A stretch of 41,660 bases of DNA from contig JBBRCE010000044.1 in assembly GCA_038205115.1 (NCBI GenBank), positions 1 to 41,660 of the forward strand, given 5' to 3'. The notes below the pieces were generated by a model. That model was not told the DNA's origin. It did not search any database and saw only the letters and a program-made list of their open reading frames with translations. How positions within the stretch are numbered: position 1 is the stretch's first letter; every line of letters begins with the position of its first letter. The stretch is from JBBRCE01 sp038205115 (lineage in GTDB: Bacteria > Planctomycetota > Planctomycetia > Pirellulales > JBBRCE01). Positions 18,256-27,261 of this stretch are shown one piece after another. A program made the translations under genes and the position numbers.

Positions 18256-19053
18256 TCATCTCACCGGCGCGGCCGCCATGACTTCTTCGGCCAGGCGGGT
18301 GTAGTCGTCCGCGCCGTTCGAATCCGGCGCGTATTGAAAGATCGATTGGCCAAAGCTGGGCGCCTCGGCCAGGCGAATATTCCGGCGAATCCGCGTATGG
18401 AAGGTTTGCGCGTCGGACCAAGGAGTCCGTTTATCGCGACCGCGTCCGAAGAATTCATCCACATCGTTGCCAACCTCGCTGGCCAATCGCGTGCCGGATT
18501 CGTACAGGCAAAGCATCACGCCTGTAAGCCGCAGTTTCTCGTTCAATCGCTTGGCGACCAGTTCGATGGTCTGCAGCAGCTTGCTCAAACCGTGTAGCGC
18601 CAAGAAGTGCGGTTGTAACGGCAAGAACACTTCTTCCACGGCGGCCAGCGCGTTGAGCGTCAGAATGCCCAAGCTGGGCGGGCAATCGATGATTAAAAAG
18701 TCGAACGCCTGCTCGTCTTCGGCCAGCTTGTCGCGGAGGATCACTTCGCGGCCCACCACGCCCACCAGTTCGACTTCCGCGGCAGCCAAGTCAATGTGCG
18801 ACCCGACGACCCACAGGTTGTCGTTGATCTGCACCCGCGCGGCGGAAAGTGGCGTATCGCCCGTCAGTACTTCGTAGATCGATTGATCGTTTGCGCCCGG
18901 CATGACGCCCAGATGCAACGAGGCGTGAGCTTGCGGGTCCATGTCGATCAGGCAAACTTTTTGCCCCGAGTCCGCCAGCGCCGCGCTCAGGTTCACTGCC
19001 GTGGTTGTCTTGCCAACCCCGCCCTTCTGATTCAAAATGGCTATCGAACGCAT
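18256..19053 (-). CDS. parA: ParA/Soj-family ATPase, no ParB nearby
   Basis: 265 residues from ATG 19053, with AAGGAG 8 bases upstream; the reading frame stays open for 108 further codons but that part is not family-like. Motifs: deviant Walker A NQKGGVGKTTTAVNLSAAL at the N-terminus, switch I IDMDPQAHASLHLG, Walker B FDFLIIDCPPSLG. These ATPases position chromosomes, plasmids or protein clusters. Length and the absence of an N-terminal DNA-binding domain fit the chromosomal Soj type, but no parB or origin region lies next to it, so an orphan positioning role is equally possible. It is divergent from fusA. Confidence 0.92.
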   Translation of the reverse strand: MRSIAILNQKGGVGKTTTAVNLSAALADSGQKVCLIDMDPQAHASLHLGVMPGANDQSIYEVLTGDTPLSAARVQINDNLWVVGSHIDLAAAEVELVGVVGREVILRDKLAEDEQAFDFLIIDCPPSLGILTLNALAAVEEVFLPLQPHFLALHGLSKLLQTIELVAKRLNEKLRLTGVMLCLYESGTRLASEVGNDVDEFFGRGRDKRTPWSDAQTFHTRIRRNIRLAEAPSFGQSIFQYAPDSNGADDYTRLAEEVMAAAPVR

Positions 19054-19416
19054 CCGCGAACTCCTTTTCCACGCCAACCAGACACAGCGACCCACCGGCC
19101 GCGGATTCACGGAGCGGATTGTAGCCGCGTGCCACAACCGGGCATAGATCGACTTACGCCGAGTGCGCTGCTGGTGCGCGGCACAACCTCGACGGGCCGC
19201 CGCCGACAACCAGATCGATGTGACTACGCCTCGATTGGACTCTTCCGGCCAAATGTCGAACGGCAATCGCCTTGCGGGCGGTCGGCGGCGGTTTACCGAT
19301 GGCTGCGCGTTTTCGCTCGTGCCAGGCTGATGTCGCAGGGCGAAAACGGGGCGGCAAAACCCGTTTTTTCGGCCCAACTGGCCTTTCCGCTCGTGACGCG
19401 TAAGAGTAATATAGAG
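19054..19416. other. Non-coding region between divergent parA and fusA
   Basis: No supported gene. TAATAT at about 19409 could be the -10 of a fusA promoter; the hexamer 17 bases upstream (TTTCCG) is a weak -35. The rest of the intergenic region is the fusA leader. Confidence 0.45.
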
Positions 19417-19651
19417 GGCTAGCTCCTACCAGGGTGAACGCTGACGGGCTTCGCGCCTGCGGTTCGGCCGATTGTTGGTTGGATCGCGGCGGGCGGCATC
19501 GGCATTAACAACCGACCCCTCGCAGGCGTTCGCCCAATTGGCGCGCTTGTTCGTATTCCTGGGCTGAATTGCTTTCGGGGGTTTCGTCCGGCAATACGCT
19601 TTGCCGGACGTGAGTTTTTCATTTTCTTCACGGTCGTTCTGAGGTTCCACT
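19417..19651 (+). promoter_or_regulatory. Structured fusA leader, candidate attenuator
   Basis: This 235-base leader has a long imperfect stem-loop: an 8-bp basal helix (19454-19461 with 19521-19528), a further helix GGTTCGG/CCGACC with one bulge (19462-19467 with 19512-19516) and an inner 6-bp helix (19467-19472 with 19498-19503). Downstream is a terminator-like hairpin (19585-19610). GAGG lies 7 bases before the fusA ATG. Since no plus-strand gene lies upstream, a terminator here most simply serves as a premature-stop switch for fusA. I do not recognise it as a known riboswitch class. Confidence 0.45.
19585..19619 (+). terminator. Intrinsic-terminator hairpin in the fusA leader
   Basis: Perfect 10-bp stem (19585-19594 with 19601-19610), 6-base loop, followed by TGAGTTTTTC ATTTT. 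It lies about 40 bases before the fusA start, on the sense strand. Confidence 0.75.
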
Positions 19652-21742
19652 ATGGACCTGTCCAAGCTGCGTAATATCGGCATCTCTGCCCACATCGACT
19701 CCGGCAAAACCACTTTGAGCGAGCGGATCCTGTTTTATGCAGGTCGAATCCATCGTATTCAAGAAGTGAAGGGCAATGGCGATGGCGCGACCATGGATTA
19801 CATGGATCTGGAAAAAGAACGCGGCATCACCATCACCAGCGCTGCCACCAGCGTGGAATGGCTCGAACACCCCATCAACCTGATCGATACCCCCGGGCAC
19901 GTGGACTTCACCGTGGAAGTCGAACGCAGTCTGCGCGTGTTGGACGGCGCCGTGCTGGTGCTGTGCGCCGTAGGCGGCGTGCAATCGCAGTCGATGACCG
20001 TCGATCGTCAGATGAAACGCTACCATGTGCCGCGCTTGGCTTTCATCAATAAGATGGACCGCACCGGCTCCAACCCCAATCGCGTGATCGAGCAGGTCCG
20101 CGAAAAAATGGGCTGCGACGCGATCCTGATGCAATGGCCCATCGGCAAAGAGATGCACTTCGAAGGCGTGATCGATCTGATCACCATGCGAGCCGCTTAC
20201 TTCGACGGCGCCAACGGCGAAAAGGTCCGTTATGAAGCCATTCCGGCCGACCTGGAATCGGCCGCCAAAACCGCGCGCCAAGCCATGCTCGAATCGCTGG
20301 CCATGTACAGCGACGAATTGATGGAACTGATGCTCTCCGAGCAAGACGTGCCCGAGGATCTAATCCATTCGGTTGTCAAAAACGCCGCGCAAACCCAAGA
20401 CGTCACCCCGGTGTTCATGGGCAGCGCTTACAAAAACAAGGGTGTGCAACTGCTGCTGGACGCCATCGTCCGCTATTTGCCTTCGCCGCTGGAACGTCCG
20501 GTGGCCGCCAAGGTTTGGAACAATCCGGAAGAAGCGTTCCCCCTGACCGCCGATCCCGCCAAGCCGCTGGTCGCCATGGGGTTCAAGATTGTCGACGACC
20601 CATTCGGTCAGTTGACATTCACCCGCATCTACCAGGGCACAATCACCAAGGGCGAAACGTATTACAACCAGCGGACTGGCCAGAAGCAACGCTTTAGCCG
20701 CATCGTCAAGATGCACGCCGACAAGCGCGAAGAAATCGATAGTGCCACGGCCGGCGACATCGTGGCCATCATGGGCATCGACTGCGCCAGCGGTGATACC
20801 TACGCCTCGGAAAATAAGTATTGCACGCTCGAGAACATGTTCATCCCCGAGCCGGTCATCAAGATGGCCATCACGCCCACTACGCGTGACGGTGCCGACC
20901 GCTTGAGCAAGGCGCTCCAGCGATTTAGTCGCGAAGATCCCACGTTCCGCGTGATGACCGACGATGAAACCAACGAAACCGTGATCGCCGGAATGGGCGA
21001 ATTGCACTTGGAAATCTACGTCGAACGCATCAAACGCGAGTATAAGGTCGAAGTGGAAGTCGGCGCGCCCAAGGTTAGCTACCGTGAAGCGCCGACCACC
21101 GTGGCCGAATACAACTACAAACACCGCAAGCAAACCGGTGGCTCGGGTCAATACGCTCACATTGTGGGTCGTCTGGAACCGCTGCCCGACGATGCGGAAG
21201 ACGTCTTCGAATTCGAAAACAAAGTTTCCCAAGGCCGTATTCCCAAGGAATACATCCCTTCGGTGGAAAAAGGTTTCCGCGCGTCGATCTCCAAAGGACC
21301 GATCGCCGGTTTCCCCATCGTCGGCATTAAAGGCATCTTGGAAGACGGTTCGTATCACGATGTCGATAGCTCCGACATGGCGTTCCAAGCGTGCGCCCGT
21401 GGTTGCTTCCGCGAGACATTTTTGAACACCAAGCCGGTACTGCTTGAGCCAATCATGAAGGTCGAAATCGAAGTCCCCAGCGCCTACCAAGGCACCGTGG
21501 CCGGCGAATTGACCAGCCGTCGCGGGTTGATCGTCTCGACTGAAATTCAAGGCGTCAATGCCGTGATCGAAGGCGAAGTTCCGCTTTCGGAAACCTTCGG
21601 CTACTCGACCGATCTCCGCAGCATGACTCAAGGACAAGGCACCTTCACGATGGAATTCTTGAAGTACCGCCGCGTGCCGGGCAACATCCAAACCGAAATC
21701 GTCGCCGAAAAGAAGAAACGCGAACTGGTCGGCGCTAAGTAA
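19652..21742 (+). CDS. fusA: Translation elongation factor G
   Basis: 696 residues, full length. It is the GTPase that drives tRNA-mRNA translocation on the ribosome. GTPase motifs: AHIDSGKTTLSER (G1), RGITITSA (G2), DTPGHVDFTVEVERSL (G3), NKMDR (G4). Domains II to V follow to YRRVPGNIQTEIVAEKKKRE. The P-loop reads HIDSGKTT, as in mitochondrial EF-G1, rather than HIDAGKTT of most bacteria, which fits the spdEFG1 type of planctomycetes and spirochaetes. These bacteria often carry more than one EF-G. It stands alone, outside the str operon (no rpsL, rpsG or tuf nearby), which is consistent with that type. Confidence 0.96.
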   Translation: MDLSKLRNIGISAHIDSGKTTLSERILFYAGRIHRIQEVKGNGDGATMDYMDLEKERGITITSAATSVEWLEHPINLIDTPGHVDFTVEVERSLRVLDGAVLVLCAVGGVQSQSMTVDRQMKRYHVPRLAFINKMDRTGSNPNRVIEQVREKMGCDAILMQWPIGKEMHFEGVIDLITMRAAYFDGANGEKVRYEAIPADLESAAKTARQAMLESLAMYSDELMELMLSEQDVPEDLIHSVVKNAAQTQDVTPVFMGSAYKNKGVQLLLDAIVRYLPSPLERPVAAKVWNNPEEAFPLTADPAKPLVAMGFKIVDDPFGQLTFTRIYQGTITKGETYYNQRTGQKQRFSRIVKMHADKREEIDSATAGDIVAIMGIDCASGDTYASENKYCTLENMFIPEPVIKMAITPTTRDGADRLSKALQRFSREDPTFRVMTDDETNETVIAGMGELHLEIYVERIKREYKVEVEVGAPKVSYREAPTTVAEYNYKHRKQTGGSGQYAHIVGRLEPLPDDAEDVFEFENKVSQGRIPKEYIPSVEKGFRASISKGPIAGFPIVGIKGILEDGSYHDVDSSDMAFQACARGCFRETFLNTKPVLLEPIMKVEIEVPSAYQGTVAGELTSRRGLIVSTEIQGVNAVIEGEVPLSETFGYSTDLRSMTQGQGTFTMEFLKYRRVPGNIQTEIVAEKKKRELVGAK

Positions 21743-21843
21743 CGGCTGCTGTCCGCTTGACGTTCACAGTAATTGTGGGCAGTGGGCGCTGTGGGAAGCT
21801 TGACGATCCCTCAGCGGCCCGCGCTGCTCCCGCAAAATGCCTT

Positions 21844-21883
21844 CCCGCTCGTCGGCTTCCAGCGCCGGCGGGCGGGATTTTTT
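21844..21883 (+). terminator. Intrinsic terminator downstream of fusA
   Basis: A 12-bp GC-rich stem with two G-U pairs (21844-21855 with 21865-21876), 9-base loop, then ATTTTTT. It lies about 100 bases past the fusA stop. It sits between fusA and dsbD and separates the two units. Confidence 0.8.
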
Positions 21884-22083
21884 ATGCCAATCGCCATCTT
21901 GCTGCCACCAGACGCGGGCGGCCAATCGCCTGTTGACGGCGCCCGTGTTTTGAGTCGAGTGGTTTGCCGATCGACTCATCCGCATCCTTTGCCGCACCTA
22001 CACTTCCATTGACCGCCGTCGGCAAATCCGGGTAAACTAACACATTCAGGATTAACGAGTTAACTCGCAAGGGATCTAGCCCA
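21884..22083 (+). promoter_or_regulatory. dsbD upstream region with a 12-base palindrome
   Basis: No gene is supported here; together with the fusA terminator and the bases before it this is a 341-base gap. CGAGTTAACTCG (22056-22067) is a perfect 12-base palindrome 16 bases before the dsbD start and could be an operator. AAGGGA about 9 bases before the ATG is a fair ribosome site. Confidence 0.35.
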
Positions 22084-24756
22084 ATGCCGCGTCAAACGAC
22101 TCGATTTCGCTCGCTCACCACGCGCGCTGTTTTTGCCTCGCTGCTGTTGTTTTTCGTCTGGCTACCCGCGTTGGCACAACTGCCCAAGGGCATCTCCGGT
22201 ATCAAGTCCGGAGCCAGGCCGGAAGAGACCGAAGTGATCTTCGTCAAGGCGTCGATCATCCCCAGCGAAAAGGCCGATACGGCCAAGCTGGCCATTGATG
22301 TCGATCTCAAAGACGGTTGGCACACGTATTCGATCACGCAGAAGCCGGGCGGGCCGTACAAAACGTCGATCAAGCTGGACGAAAACACGCAGTTCAAACT
22401 GACGGGCGAATTCCAACCCGATCCGGCGCCCGAAAAGCACATTTACAAAGATGCCTGGCCTGATCTGGAAGTCGAAGAACACCACAAACACGTCACCTGG
22501 ACCGCGCCCATCCAACTCACCCAGGGCGGCACGCTGGAAAAACTGTCGATTTCCGGCGCAGTCCGCGCGCAAATCTGTTCCGACGCCTGCCTGGCACCAA
22601 AAGACTACAAATTCACCGCGCTGCCGGCGAAAAAAGCTGCCGCCGTCGAGCCAGCCGGCACGCCCATCGAACCGGCAACCTCAAGCTTTGCCGACGACGC
22701 GGGCCTTCCTGACCTTTTGAGCCTGCCCGGTTTGCCGCCTGTGGATGTCCCAGGCCAGTATCGGCCGCTCGGCGCTCATCTGGCGATTGTCGGCGTGATC
22801 GAGCCCGCCGTCGCACCGCCGGGCAGCGTGGCCAAGTTGAAAATTACGGCCACGCCCGATGCGTCATTTCATGTTTATCCGTATCTCGAGCGGTTTGGCG
22901 GCGATTTGGGCGCACCGACGTTGATTGTTCTCGCCCAAACTTCCAATTTGCGTTCGAAATCGCCGGTTAGCAACGTCAAGCCGGTGGTTAAAGAACTGAC
23001 GGGCGGCGGCACAATGAGCTACCACGCCGACCCAGTGACTTGGACAATTGATTTCGAAATTCCGGCCGATCTAAAGCCGGGCGACTACCCGATCAATGGT
23101 CTGATCGGCATTCATAGTTGCTCGGACAAAAGCTGCGACGAGCCGCAGGGGGCGCGATTCGATGGCAAAATTGCCGTCGGCAATCGCAGCTCGGAAGGCG
23201 GCAGCCCGCTGCAGTTCACGACCGCCACTTACAAGCAAGCGATGGACCTCGCTAAGCAATCGGACGAGGCCAAACATGGCGCTGCGGCCATTCAGCCGCT
23301 ACCGCCGCTGTCCGCGCAACCGCCCGGCACAGCGCCCACTGCGCATGATCCCAAAGCGGCCGCCCTGCCGGCAGAAACGACGGTTGCGGCTCCGGTGTTT
23401 GACGAGAGCAAGTTGCGCGAGTCTTCCAAGCAAAATCGCAGCTTCGCTTGGGTGATGCTGTATGGACTGGCTGGGGGCTTGCTGTTGAATTTGATGCCCT
23501 GCGTGCTGCCGGTGATTGGTTTAAAGGTGCTCTCGTTCGTGGATCAAAGTCAGCACGATCGTAATCGCGCATTCATGCTGAATGTTTGGTACACAATTGG
23601 GAGTTTAGCGGTATTCATGACGCTTGCCATCGTGGCGATCGTTTTGCGTACCGCCGCCGAAAAACTGACCTTAGGCAAACAATTCGGCGACCCACGTTTT
23701 GTGATTCCGATGGCGTCGATCTTGTTCGTGATGGCCCTCAGCATGATTGGCGTTTGGGAAATACCGATTCCCGGTTTTCTCGGTGACCGAAAAGCGAATT
23801 CGCTGCAATCGAAAGAAGGTGCCGCCGGCGCATTTTTCAAGGGCATCATCACCACTTGCCTGGCAACGCCATGCGCGGGACCGGGAATTGCCTTGGCGCT
23901 GGCGTACGCGGCCGATCCCAACACTCCCGTCATCGGCGGACTGCTTGCCTTCTTGGCCATTGGCATCGGCATGAATAGCCCGTATCTGATCATTGGTGCC
24001 AATCCCAAGCTCGTCCGTTTTTTGCCGAAGCCCGGAATGTGGATGGAAACATTCAAACAAGCGATGGGCTTCGTGCTGTTGGGCACCGTCGTTTATTTGA
24101 TGTTCGTGATCGACATCACTTACGTGCTGCCGATTTTCTCGCTACTGATGGGCTTGTGGGCCGCATGCTGGGCGATCGGTCGGCTGCCGATTACCGCCTC
24201 GGCGAGCAAAAAGAACTTAACCTGGTTGGGAGCGATAACCTTCGCTGCATTGATTGGCGCCTTTTCGCTCACATGGTTGCATCGCGAGGCCGTCAATCAA
24301 GTGACCACTTTGCAACAAGACGCAGTGGCTGCCGCTGTTCCTGACCGCACCAATACTCAGCAAGCGGTCGCCAATTCATCAGAGCTTCCTTGGCGAGATT
24401 TTAGCAATAGTTTGCTCAAGTCCGAATTGGCGGCCGGCAAGACAGTAATGATTGACTTCACCGCCAAATGGTGCTTCAATTGCCGAGTTCTCGAAAATAC
24501 GGTGCTCAACACACCCGAAATTAAAAGCGTCGTCGATCAACACAACATTACGACGTTACGTGCGTCGATTGACGTTTCTGCCGATAGCGATCAAATGCTG
24601 CACCTCTTGGACAATGATGCTGTGCCGGTGCTCGCAATCTTTACACCCGAGGCGCCAAACAACCCGGCAATTCTAAGAAATCTGTACACGAAGCAAGTTT
24701 TGCTCGATACGCTCAAGTCCGTAACACCAACAAAGGTTGGCATGCTCGATCCTTAA
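22084..24756 (+). CDS. dsbD: Thiol:disulfide interchange protein DsbD
   Basis: 890 residues, longer than the E. coli protein (about 565). A signal peptide (about 1-31, ending LPALAQ) precedes two DsbD N-terminal-type domains (about 45-190 with QICSDACLAP, about 230-370 with HSCSDKSCDEP). A CcdA-like eight-helix domain starts near 454, with its redox pair in LMPCVLPVIGLK and ATPCAGPG. The C-terminal thioredoxin-like domain has FTAKWCFNCRVLE (CxxC near 796). It carries electrons from cytoplasmic thioredoxin across the membrane to periplasmic disulfides. Two N-terminal domains suggest more than one redox partner. It stands alone; codon use turns less GC-rich towards the 3' end. Confidence 0.94.
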   Translation: MPRQTTRFRSLTTRAVFASLLLFFVWLPALAQLPKGISGIKSGARPEETEVIFVKASIIPSEKADTAKLAIDVDLKDGWHTYSITQKPGGPYKTSIKLDENTQFKLTGEFQPDPAPEKHIYKDAWPDLEVEEHHKHVTWTAPIQLTQGGTLEKLSISGAVRAQICSDACLAPKDYKFTALPAKKAAAVEPAGTPIEPATSSFADDAGLPDLLSLPGLPPVDVPGQYRPLGAHLAIVGVIEPAVAPPGSVAKLKITATPDASFHVYPYLERFGGDLGAPTLIVLAQTSNLRSKSPVSNVKPVVKELTGGGTMSYHADPVTWTIDFEIPADLKPGDYPINGLIGIHSCSDKSCDEPQGARFDGKIAVGNRSSEGGSPLQFTTATYKQAMDLAKQSDEAKHGAAAIQPLPPLSAQPPGTAPTAHDPKAAALPAETTVAAPVFDESKLRESSKQNRSFAWVMLYGLAGGLLLNLMPCVLPVIGLKVLSFVDQSQHDRNRAFMLNVWYTIGSLAVFMTLAIVAIVLRTAAEKLTLGKQFGDPRFVIPMASILFVMALSMIGVWEIPIPGFLGDRKANSLQSKEGAAGAFFKGIITTCLATPCAGPGIALALAYAADPNTPVIGGLLAFLAIGIGMNSPYLIIGANPKLVRFLPKPGMWMETFKQAMGFVLLGTVVYLMFVIDITYVLPIFSLLMGLWAACWAIGRLPITASASKKNLTWLGAITFAALIGAFSLTWLHREAVNQVTTLQQDAVAAAVPDRTNTQQAVANSSELPWRDFSNSLLKSELAAGKTVMIDFTAKWCFNCRVLENTVLNTPEIKSVVDQHNITTLRASIDVSADSDQMLHLLDNDAVPVLAIFTPEAPNNPAILRNLYTKQVLLDTLKSVTPTKVGMLDP

Positions 24757-25076
24757 GCGGACCGAACGTTTCAGTGTTTCTTTGCGCAACACGTCAGCGG
24801 TCATCTAACCGCGTTACCGAGCCTGCGTACTCGCACGAACGGGCCGTTGACACGGGCGTTTCCCGCCAGACCGATTGGCGGGCCGACGCGTTGGCTCTGC
24901 CATCAGCACGTGCGGCGCGGCGATTTTCCGATCCTCTCGACCAAGCCTGCGAATCGCTTGCATCCCGCCTTGATTTCATGGCCCGCATCGGCGAAAATTC
25001 GCACAGTCTGCGGTCGCCGACGGTTGCCGCCAGGTTGTTCTTCCGAAGCCACTTTTCGCCTCCTGAGCCGCGCAAC
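24757..25076. other. Non-coding region after dsbD
   Basis: 320 bases with no supported gene. A reading frame from 24774 runs in phase into the next gene but its translation is Arg/Ser/Ala-rich and unlike the planctomycete family start. TTGACA occurs near 24846 without a fitting -10. No terminator with a T-run is seen. Confidence 0.45.
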
Positions 25077-25724
25077 GTGTTTGATCATATCGAAAAGCTG
25101 AAACGCGAATTCACCGACAAATACGTGGTGGTCGATGCCACGCGTCCCGAACTCGCCCGCTTTGCCGAGCAAACGGGGCAAGTGAAAACGGTCAATATGA
25201 ACGGCCGGGCGCTGGTCCAGTTCGAACTCTGGAACAACATTGCTTGGTACGACATTGAGCTGGATTTTCTGAAAGTCGTGCCTCGGCCAGAACCGCGCCC
25301 CGCTGGCGAAAAGGCCGAGAATAAGCCGGCCGCCAAAGCGGCCGCGCCCAAAGCTGCGCCAGCCGCCACTGCCAAGAAGCTCTCGCCGCTGGAGATGGCC
25401 CGTCAGCAAGGCGCGGCCAAAGCGGCGGGTACAGCGCCTGCGGCAAAAGCCGCTCCGGCTGCAAAACCGGTGGCTGCAAAACCGGCTGCCGCCGCTGGTG
25501 GAAAAATGAGCACCTCCGATATTCTGGCCGCCGCCCGCGCCAAAAAAGCGTCCGAAGCCGGCGCTGAATCGGCCGAAGCGCCGGTGGCCGCAGTGCCCCC
25601 TGCCAAGACGCTCCCGCTTGCTACGCCCGTTGCCGCGGCCGCCAAGCCCAAAGCCGCGGCGGGCCCCGCGCCAACCAACACGGCCGAAAAAATCGCCTGG
25701 TGCCGCGCACACGACGCACATTAA
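25077..25724 (+). CDS. Planctomycete-type protein with Ala/Lys/Pro-rich tail
   Basis: 215 residues from GTG 25077 (VFDHIEKLKREFTDKYVVV). An N-terminal domain of about 75 residues (ARFAEQTGQVKTVNMNGRAL, then NIAWYDIELDFLKVV) is compact and conserved-looking. The rest is Ala/Lys/Pro-rich, with the short block MSTSDILAAARAKKAS and the end KIAWCRAHDAH. I recognise it as a protein seen repeatedly in planctomycetes, function unknown. The basic tail recalls histone H1-like proteins, but DNA binding is only inferred. The start is chosen because the upstream frame has no family-like residues and no ATG fits. The next gene begins 47 bases later. Confidence 0.7.
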   Translation: MFDHIEKLKREFTDKYVVVDATRPELARFAEQTGQVKTVNMNGRALVQFELWNNIAWYDIELDFLKVVPRPEPRPAGEKAENKPAAKAAAPKAAPAATAKKLSPLEMARQQGAAKAAGTAPAAKAAPAAKPVAAKPAAAAGGKMSTSDILAAARAKKASEAGAESAEAPVAAVPPAKTLPLATPVAAAAKPKAAAGPAPTNTAEKIAWCRAHDAH

Positions 25725-25771
25725 TCGGGCACACCAAACCGCGTCCGTCCAACTTACCGCAGGTGGATTTT

Positions 25772-26323
25772 TTGAATAAAGAACCGGCACAACAAGCGCC
25801 GCGCAAGCAAAAAGGTACGATCCGCCGGTTCATCGGCATCGTCGTGTGGCTGATCGTGCTAGGCGCGATCGGCGGCGGCGTCTACGTGCTGGCCAACGCG
25901 CAATCCAAGAAGCGCACCGACGCGTATCGCAAAGCGCTCGACGAAGTGCAAAAAAGCACCCACGCCCAAGAACTGCTCGGCGACCCAATCGTCGACGCCA
26001 GTTGGGTGCCGACCGGCAAGGCAGATGTCGACGGCGATCGCGGCGATGCCGACTTCTACTTCCGCGTCTCTGGCCCCAAAGGCGCCGGCGCCGTCGCGAC
26101 CAAACTGCGGATGGTGGACGGAAAATGGGGCTTGCTGGATTTAACGCTTATACCTGACGCCACCGGCACTCGGCTGGACGTGATGCAAGACGTCAAACCG
26201 GCCGACGATGGCGCGCCGGCATTCGTGCCCAGCAAACCGGCCGACAAACAGCCGAAAACGCAGCCGCCCGAACCGCCCAAAGAGATCAAGATCGAACTGC
26301 CCAAGATCCCCGACGGCAACTAG
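25772..26323 (+). CDS. Coa1-family single-pass membrane protein
   Basis: 183 residues from TTG 25772, which has AGGTGG 5 bases upstream; an ATG at 25700 would overlap the previous gene and has no such site. One membrane helix (about 20-42), then ALDEVQKSTHAQELLGDPI and the pattern FYFRVSGPKGAGAVATKLRM ... GKWGLLDLTL, like the Coa1/Tim21-type domain (cytochrome oxidase assembly factor 1) also found in bacteria. The C-terminal 40 residues are Pro/Lys-rich. No cytochrome oxidase genes are nearby, so the role is uncertain. Confidence 0.7.
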   Translation: MNKEPAQQAPRKQKGTIRRFIGIVVWLIVLGAIGGGVYVLANAQSKKRTDAYRKALDEVQKSTHAQELLGDPIVDASWVPTGKADVDGDRGDADFYFRVSGPKGAGAVATKLRMVDGKWGLLDLTLIPDATGTRLDVMQDVKPADDGAPAFVPSKPADKQPKTQPPEPPKEIKIELPKIPDGN

Positions 26324-26654
26324 CCGCCGCTGACGCTTCGAACATCGTCACCGCAATCATTCTGAACACGGTTCATCGCCGCCCTGACGCACGATCAGAA
26401 AACGACGCTGACAAAGTGCCACGTTTTGTGATCGCTTGGCCGCTTCAAGCAGGACCAAGACAAACGCCTGCTTACGTACTTCTGAATCACTGCCCAGAGT
26501 TCGCGCCGATCCAGCTTAGCATCTGCGTTCATCTGCGTTCATCTGCGTTCATCTGCGTTCATCTGCGTTCCCTCGACTCTCCGCAGGCGAATTACCGTCT
26601 CGATCCCTTCGCCCACCAACGTCCACGCGCGCGAGAATCGCCCTCGCGCCTACC
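26324..26654. other. Intergenic region between convergent genes with short repeats
   Basis: 331 bases between the Coa1-like gene and the leftward FUSC gene. The only clear structure is the 10-base tandem repeat at 26521-26570. No gene and no intrinsic terminator are seen. Confidence 0.6.
26521..26570. repeat. 10-base tandem repeat ATCTGCGTTC, five units
   Basis: Five perfect head-to-tail copies in non-coding DNA between convergent genes. Adjacent units without spacers rule out a CRISPR array. Similar short repeats are common filler in planctomycete and verrucomicrobial intergenic DNA. Confidence 0.95.
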
Positions 26655-27200
26655 CTATTCTCCGCCGTCAGGTTTCTGCGTGGTCGCGGATTTTTTCAGT
26701 GATGCTGCCCGAGCAGGATACAGTTTGAACACCAGCTTGCGGAAGGCAAAATTAATCACCAGGCCGATCAAGCAGCCCAGCACCACGCTCGCCATCCGGT
26801 ACAGCGCGCCGCTCCAACTGCTGTGCGACTGTTCGTAAAACAGCACAATCACAAACGCCACCAGCGCCGTACGGACCACGCCGAGCAGTCGCAACTGAAA
26901 GCAAATGCCAATCGTGATCGCCACGCCCAGGCAAATCGTCAGCAAGTTCGGCGGATTGGCCAAAAAGAACGCCAACAGGCCGACCGTCGAACCGACGATG
27001 TTGCCGCGCATCCGGTCGTAGGCCACCTGACTGTTATTGTCGTGCGTGATCGAAAGCAAGATCGAGATCAGCACCCACAACGTCTCGCCGCTGTATTCCG
27101 GAAAGCCTTTATAAAGTCCGTAACCAATCGAGACGCCCAACAGGCATTTGGCGAGATACTCCCAAAACTCGCTGGCCCGCACTGCCGCAATCTGATTCAA
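26655..27200 (-). CDS. FUSC-like (aromatic acid exporter type) membrane protein
   Basis: 181 residues, about five to six membrane helices, with the segment LSITHDNNSQVAYDRMRGNI followed by VGSTVGLLAFFLANPP, like FUSC/ArAE membrane domains. It holds only the membrane half; the cytoplasmic half and second repeat of full exporters are missing, so it may be a short variant. Start is TTG 27200; no in-frame ATG lies between it and nadA. It follows nadA by 61 bases on the same strand. Confidence 0.75.
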   Translation of the reverse strand: MNQIAAVRASEFWEYLAKCLLGVSIGYGLYKGFPEYSGETLWVLISILLSITHDNNSQVAYDRMRGNIVGSTVGLLAFFLANPPNLLTICLGVAITIGICFQLRLLGVVRTALVAFVIVLFYEQSHSSWSGALYRMASVVLGCLIGLVINFAFRKLVFKLYPARAASLKKSATTQKPDGGE

Positions 27201-27261
27201 CGTTCGATCCCGCTGTTCATGTCCGCTCGCCTGTTCGGCTGCAATTGACTGTCCGAAGCCG

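Noticed and set aside
19054..19377. N-terminal extension of ParA by 108 codons
   Set aside because: The extension is Arg-rich without family likeness, and AAGGAG sits correctly before ATG 19053.
20360..21691. Long minus-strand frame (443 codons) inside fusA
   Set aside because: His/Gly/Phe-rich translation is the usual antisense shadow of a GC-rich gene; EF-G on the plus strand is certain.
26521..26570. Possible CRISPR array
   Set aside because: Units are 10 bases, perfectly adjacent and have no spacers; no cas genes are near.
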